Of a stretch of 52,075 nt of DNA, positions 51,019 to 52,075 are shown piece after piece. The stretch comes from an uncultured Ruminococcus sp. (GTDB taxonomy: Bacteria > Bacillota > Clostridia > Monoglobales > Monoglobaceae), in assembly GCA_902760955.1 (NCBI GenBank), contig CACWIG010000010.1, positions 1 to 52,075 of the forward strand, read 5' to 3'. The notes under the pieces are model-generated. The model saw only the letters and a list, made by a program, of their open reading frames with translations. It did no database searches and had not been told where the DNA came from. The translations under genes were made by a program, and so were the position numbers. The stretch's first letter is position 1. Every line of letters starts with the position of its first letter.

Positions 51019-51633
51019 ATGACAAAAATAAAAATATGCGGACTCAGGCACACTTGCGATATAGATTATGTAAATGAGCTTATGCCTGACTATATAGGCT
51101 TTGTGTTTGCAAAAAACAGCAAAAGATATGTTACATTTAAGCAGGCAGAAAAACTGCGGTATAAACTAAATAACGGCATTATTCCGACAGGAGTATTCGT
51201 CAATGAGGATATCTCTAATATAGAATATCTTGTAAAAAAGGGTGTTATAGATGCTGTTCAGCTCCACGGAGATGAGAACGGAGAATATATAGAAGCTTTA
51301 AAAAGCAAAGTAAAATGTCCTATAATACAAGCCTTTTCCATTGAGTGTGCTGAGGATATAAAACAGGCAGAAAAATCAAAAGCGGACTATGTAATGCTTG
51401 ACTCAGGCGGAGGAACGGGAACACAGTTTAACCATTCACTTATCAGCGGAATAAAGCGTGATTTCTTTATTGCAGGAGGGCTTGACAGCCACAATGTAGC
51501 TGATATAATATCTGAATTCAAACCCTATGCAGTTGATGCGAGTTCTTCTTTGGAAACCGACGGTGTTAAGGATAAAAGTAAATTAACGGCATTTGTAAAT
51601 GCTGTCAGAGATGGAGGAAACAAAAATGAGTAA
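51019..51633 (+). CDS. trpF: Phosphoribosylanthranilate isomerase
   Basis: TrpF isomerises phosphoribosylanthranilate to CdRP. The 204-residue barrel has KICGLRH (Cys near 7), [40 protein letters not shown] and [11 protein letters not shown], and VDASSSLE in place of the usual VDVSSGVE. The start ATG 51019 is six bases after GGAG. It overlaps trpB by eight bases. Confidence 0.96.
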   Translation: MTKIKICGLRHTCDIDYVNELMPDYIGFVFAKNSKRYVTFKQAEKLRYKLNNGIIPTGVFVNEDISNIEYLVKKGVIDAVQLHGDENGEYIEALKSKVKCPIIQAFSIECAEDIKQAEKSKADYVMLDSGGGTGTQFNHSLISGIKRDFFIAGGLDSHNVADIISEFKPYAVDASSSLETDGVKDKSKLTAFVNAVRDGGNKNE

Positions 51634-52075
51634 CCCAAAAGGCAGATTTGGAATACACGGCGGACAATATATCCCCGAAACTTTGATGAACGCAATAATC
51701 GAACTTGAACAAGCGTATGAACATTACAAAAATGATGAGGAGTTTAACAGGGAATTAACTCAGCTTTTAGATGAATACGCAGGACGTCCGTCAAGACTTT
51801 ACTATGCAGAAAAAATGACAAAGGACTTAGGCGGTGCAAAGATTTATCTTAAGCGTGAGGACTTAAACCATACAGGCTCACATAAAATCAATAACGTGTT
51901 AGGTCAGGCACTTTTGGCAAAAAAGATGGGCAAAACTCGTTTGATAGCCGAAACAGGTGCAGGTCAGCACGGAGTTGCAACTGCGACTGAGGCGGCACTT
52001 ATGAATATGGAATGTGTTATCTTTATCCATTGTTGGTGCAATTTTAATCGCGTGTGCCACCGCGTGAGCAGACTC
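51626..52075 (+). CDS. trpB: Tryptophan synthase beta subunit, 3'-truncated, with aberrant last ~50 bases
   Basis: TrpB joins indole and serine using PLP. The first 133 codons are normal: [31 protein letters not shown], the PLP lysine in HTGSHKINN, and [18 protein letters not shown]. After NMECVIF (codon about 133, base ~52026) the expected MGxxDxxRQxxNVxRM is replaced by an unrelated [17 protein letters not shown]. The frame stays open to the edge. The switch suggests a chimeric contig end or a real rearrangement. Start ATG 51626 follows GGAGG. Confidence 0.9.
   Translation, partial: MSNPKGRFGIHGGQYIPETLMNAIIELEQAYEHYKNDEEFNRELTQLLDEYAGRPSRLYYAEKMTKDLGGAKIYLKREDLNHTGSHKINNVLGQALLAKKMGKTRLIAETGAGQHGVATATEAALMNMECVIFIHCWCNFNRVCHRVSRL

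Overview
The window looks like a chromosomal segment of a low-GC, endospore-forming, anaerobic member of the Clostridia. Direct signs are strong AT-rich sigma-A promoters (TTGACA-17-TATAAT type), AGGAGG-type ribosome binding sites, a spoIIE gene with a Spo0A-box promoter, a Trp T-box, a TPP riboswitch, and a bifunctional pheA. A gut or plant-glycan lifestyle is inferred from GH116, GH2 and a large glycosidase-like protein. No species is assigned. The left edge cuts priA. The right edge cuts trpB, and the last roughly 50 bases no longer read as TrpB.

Layout. 1-2.1 kb: priA and def. 2.3-3.5 kb (minus strand): an ECF transporter S component and a LUD-domain protein. 3.6-6.3 kb: a small membrane protein and spoIIE. 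6.4-15.3 kb: a nine-gene operon (aroF-tyrA-aroB-aroA-aroC-pheA-aroK-aroQ-aroE) that builds chorismate, prephenate, and the Phe and Tyr precursors. It is preceded by a previously unlabelled Phe/Tyr-rich leader peptide and attenuator. 15.3-22.7 kb: a DUF1846 protein, an unassigned 1081-aa glycosidase-like protein, a CysK-like synthase and DacF. 22.9-30.1 kb: an RCC1-repeat membrane protein, a small membrane protein, an AcpS-NnrD fusion, alanine racemase, a MazF-type toxin, a small exported protein and an M20 amidohydrolase. 30.1-32.6 kb: TPP riboswitch plus thiW-thiM-thiE thiazole salvage. 32.6-33.1 kb: an array of palindromic repeats. 33.3-36.7 kb: ftsK/spoIIIE, hup and tRNA-Lys. 37-44.5 kb: two sugar loci, GH116 with a LacI-type regulator, and AraC-type regulator with GH2. 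44.7-46.3 kb: a nitroreductase remnant, sfsA and a flavodoxin-fold reductase. 46.3-52.1 kb: a Trp T-box and trpE-G-D-C-F-B.

About a fifth of the window serves aromatic amino acid synthesis, and two different attenuation mechanisms control it. The common/Phe/Tyr operon has a translated leader peptide with nine aromatic codons in sixteen, a pause hairpin, an antiterminator and a terminator. The trp operon has a tRNA-sensing T-box whose specifier (TGG) and UGGC acceptor-binding bulge both match tRNA-Trp. Short palindromic repeats have invaded both operons. One hairpin family occurs once in each operon and shows a compensatory base-pair change between the copies.

The most interesting items for follow-up are the aro leader-peptide attenuator; a shared 5'-UTR module (GCGGCRRAATGGAGA) before aroF, trpF and a small membrane protein gene, with potential pseudoknots; the AcpS-NnrD gene fusion; a 20-A homopolymer inside the LacI-type gene; the seven-repeat RCC1 membrane propeller protein; the unassigned 1081-aa protein; and the palindromic repeat family whose arms change sequence but stay complementary.
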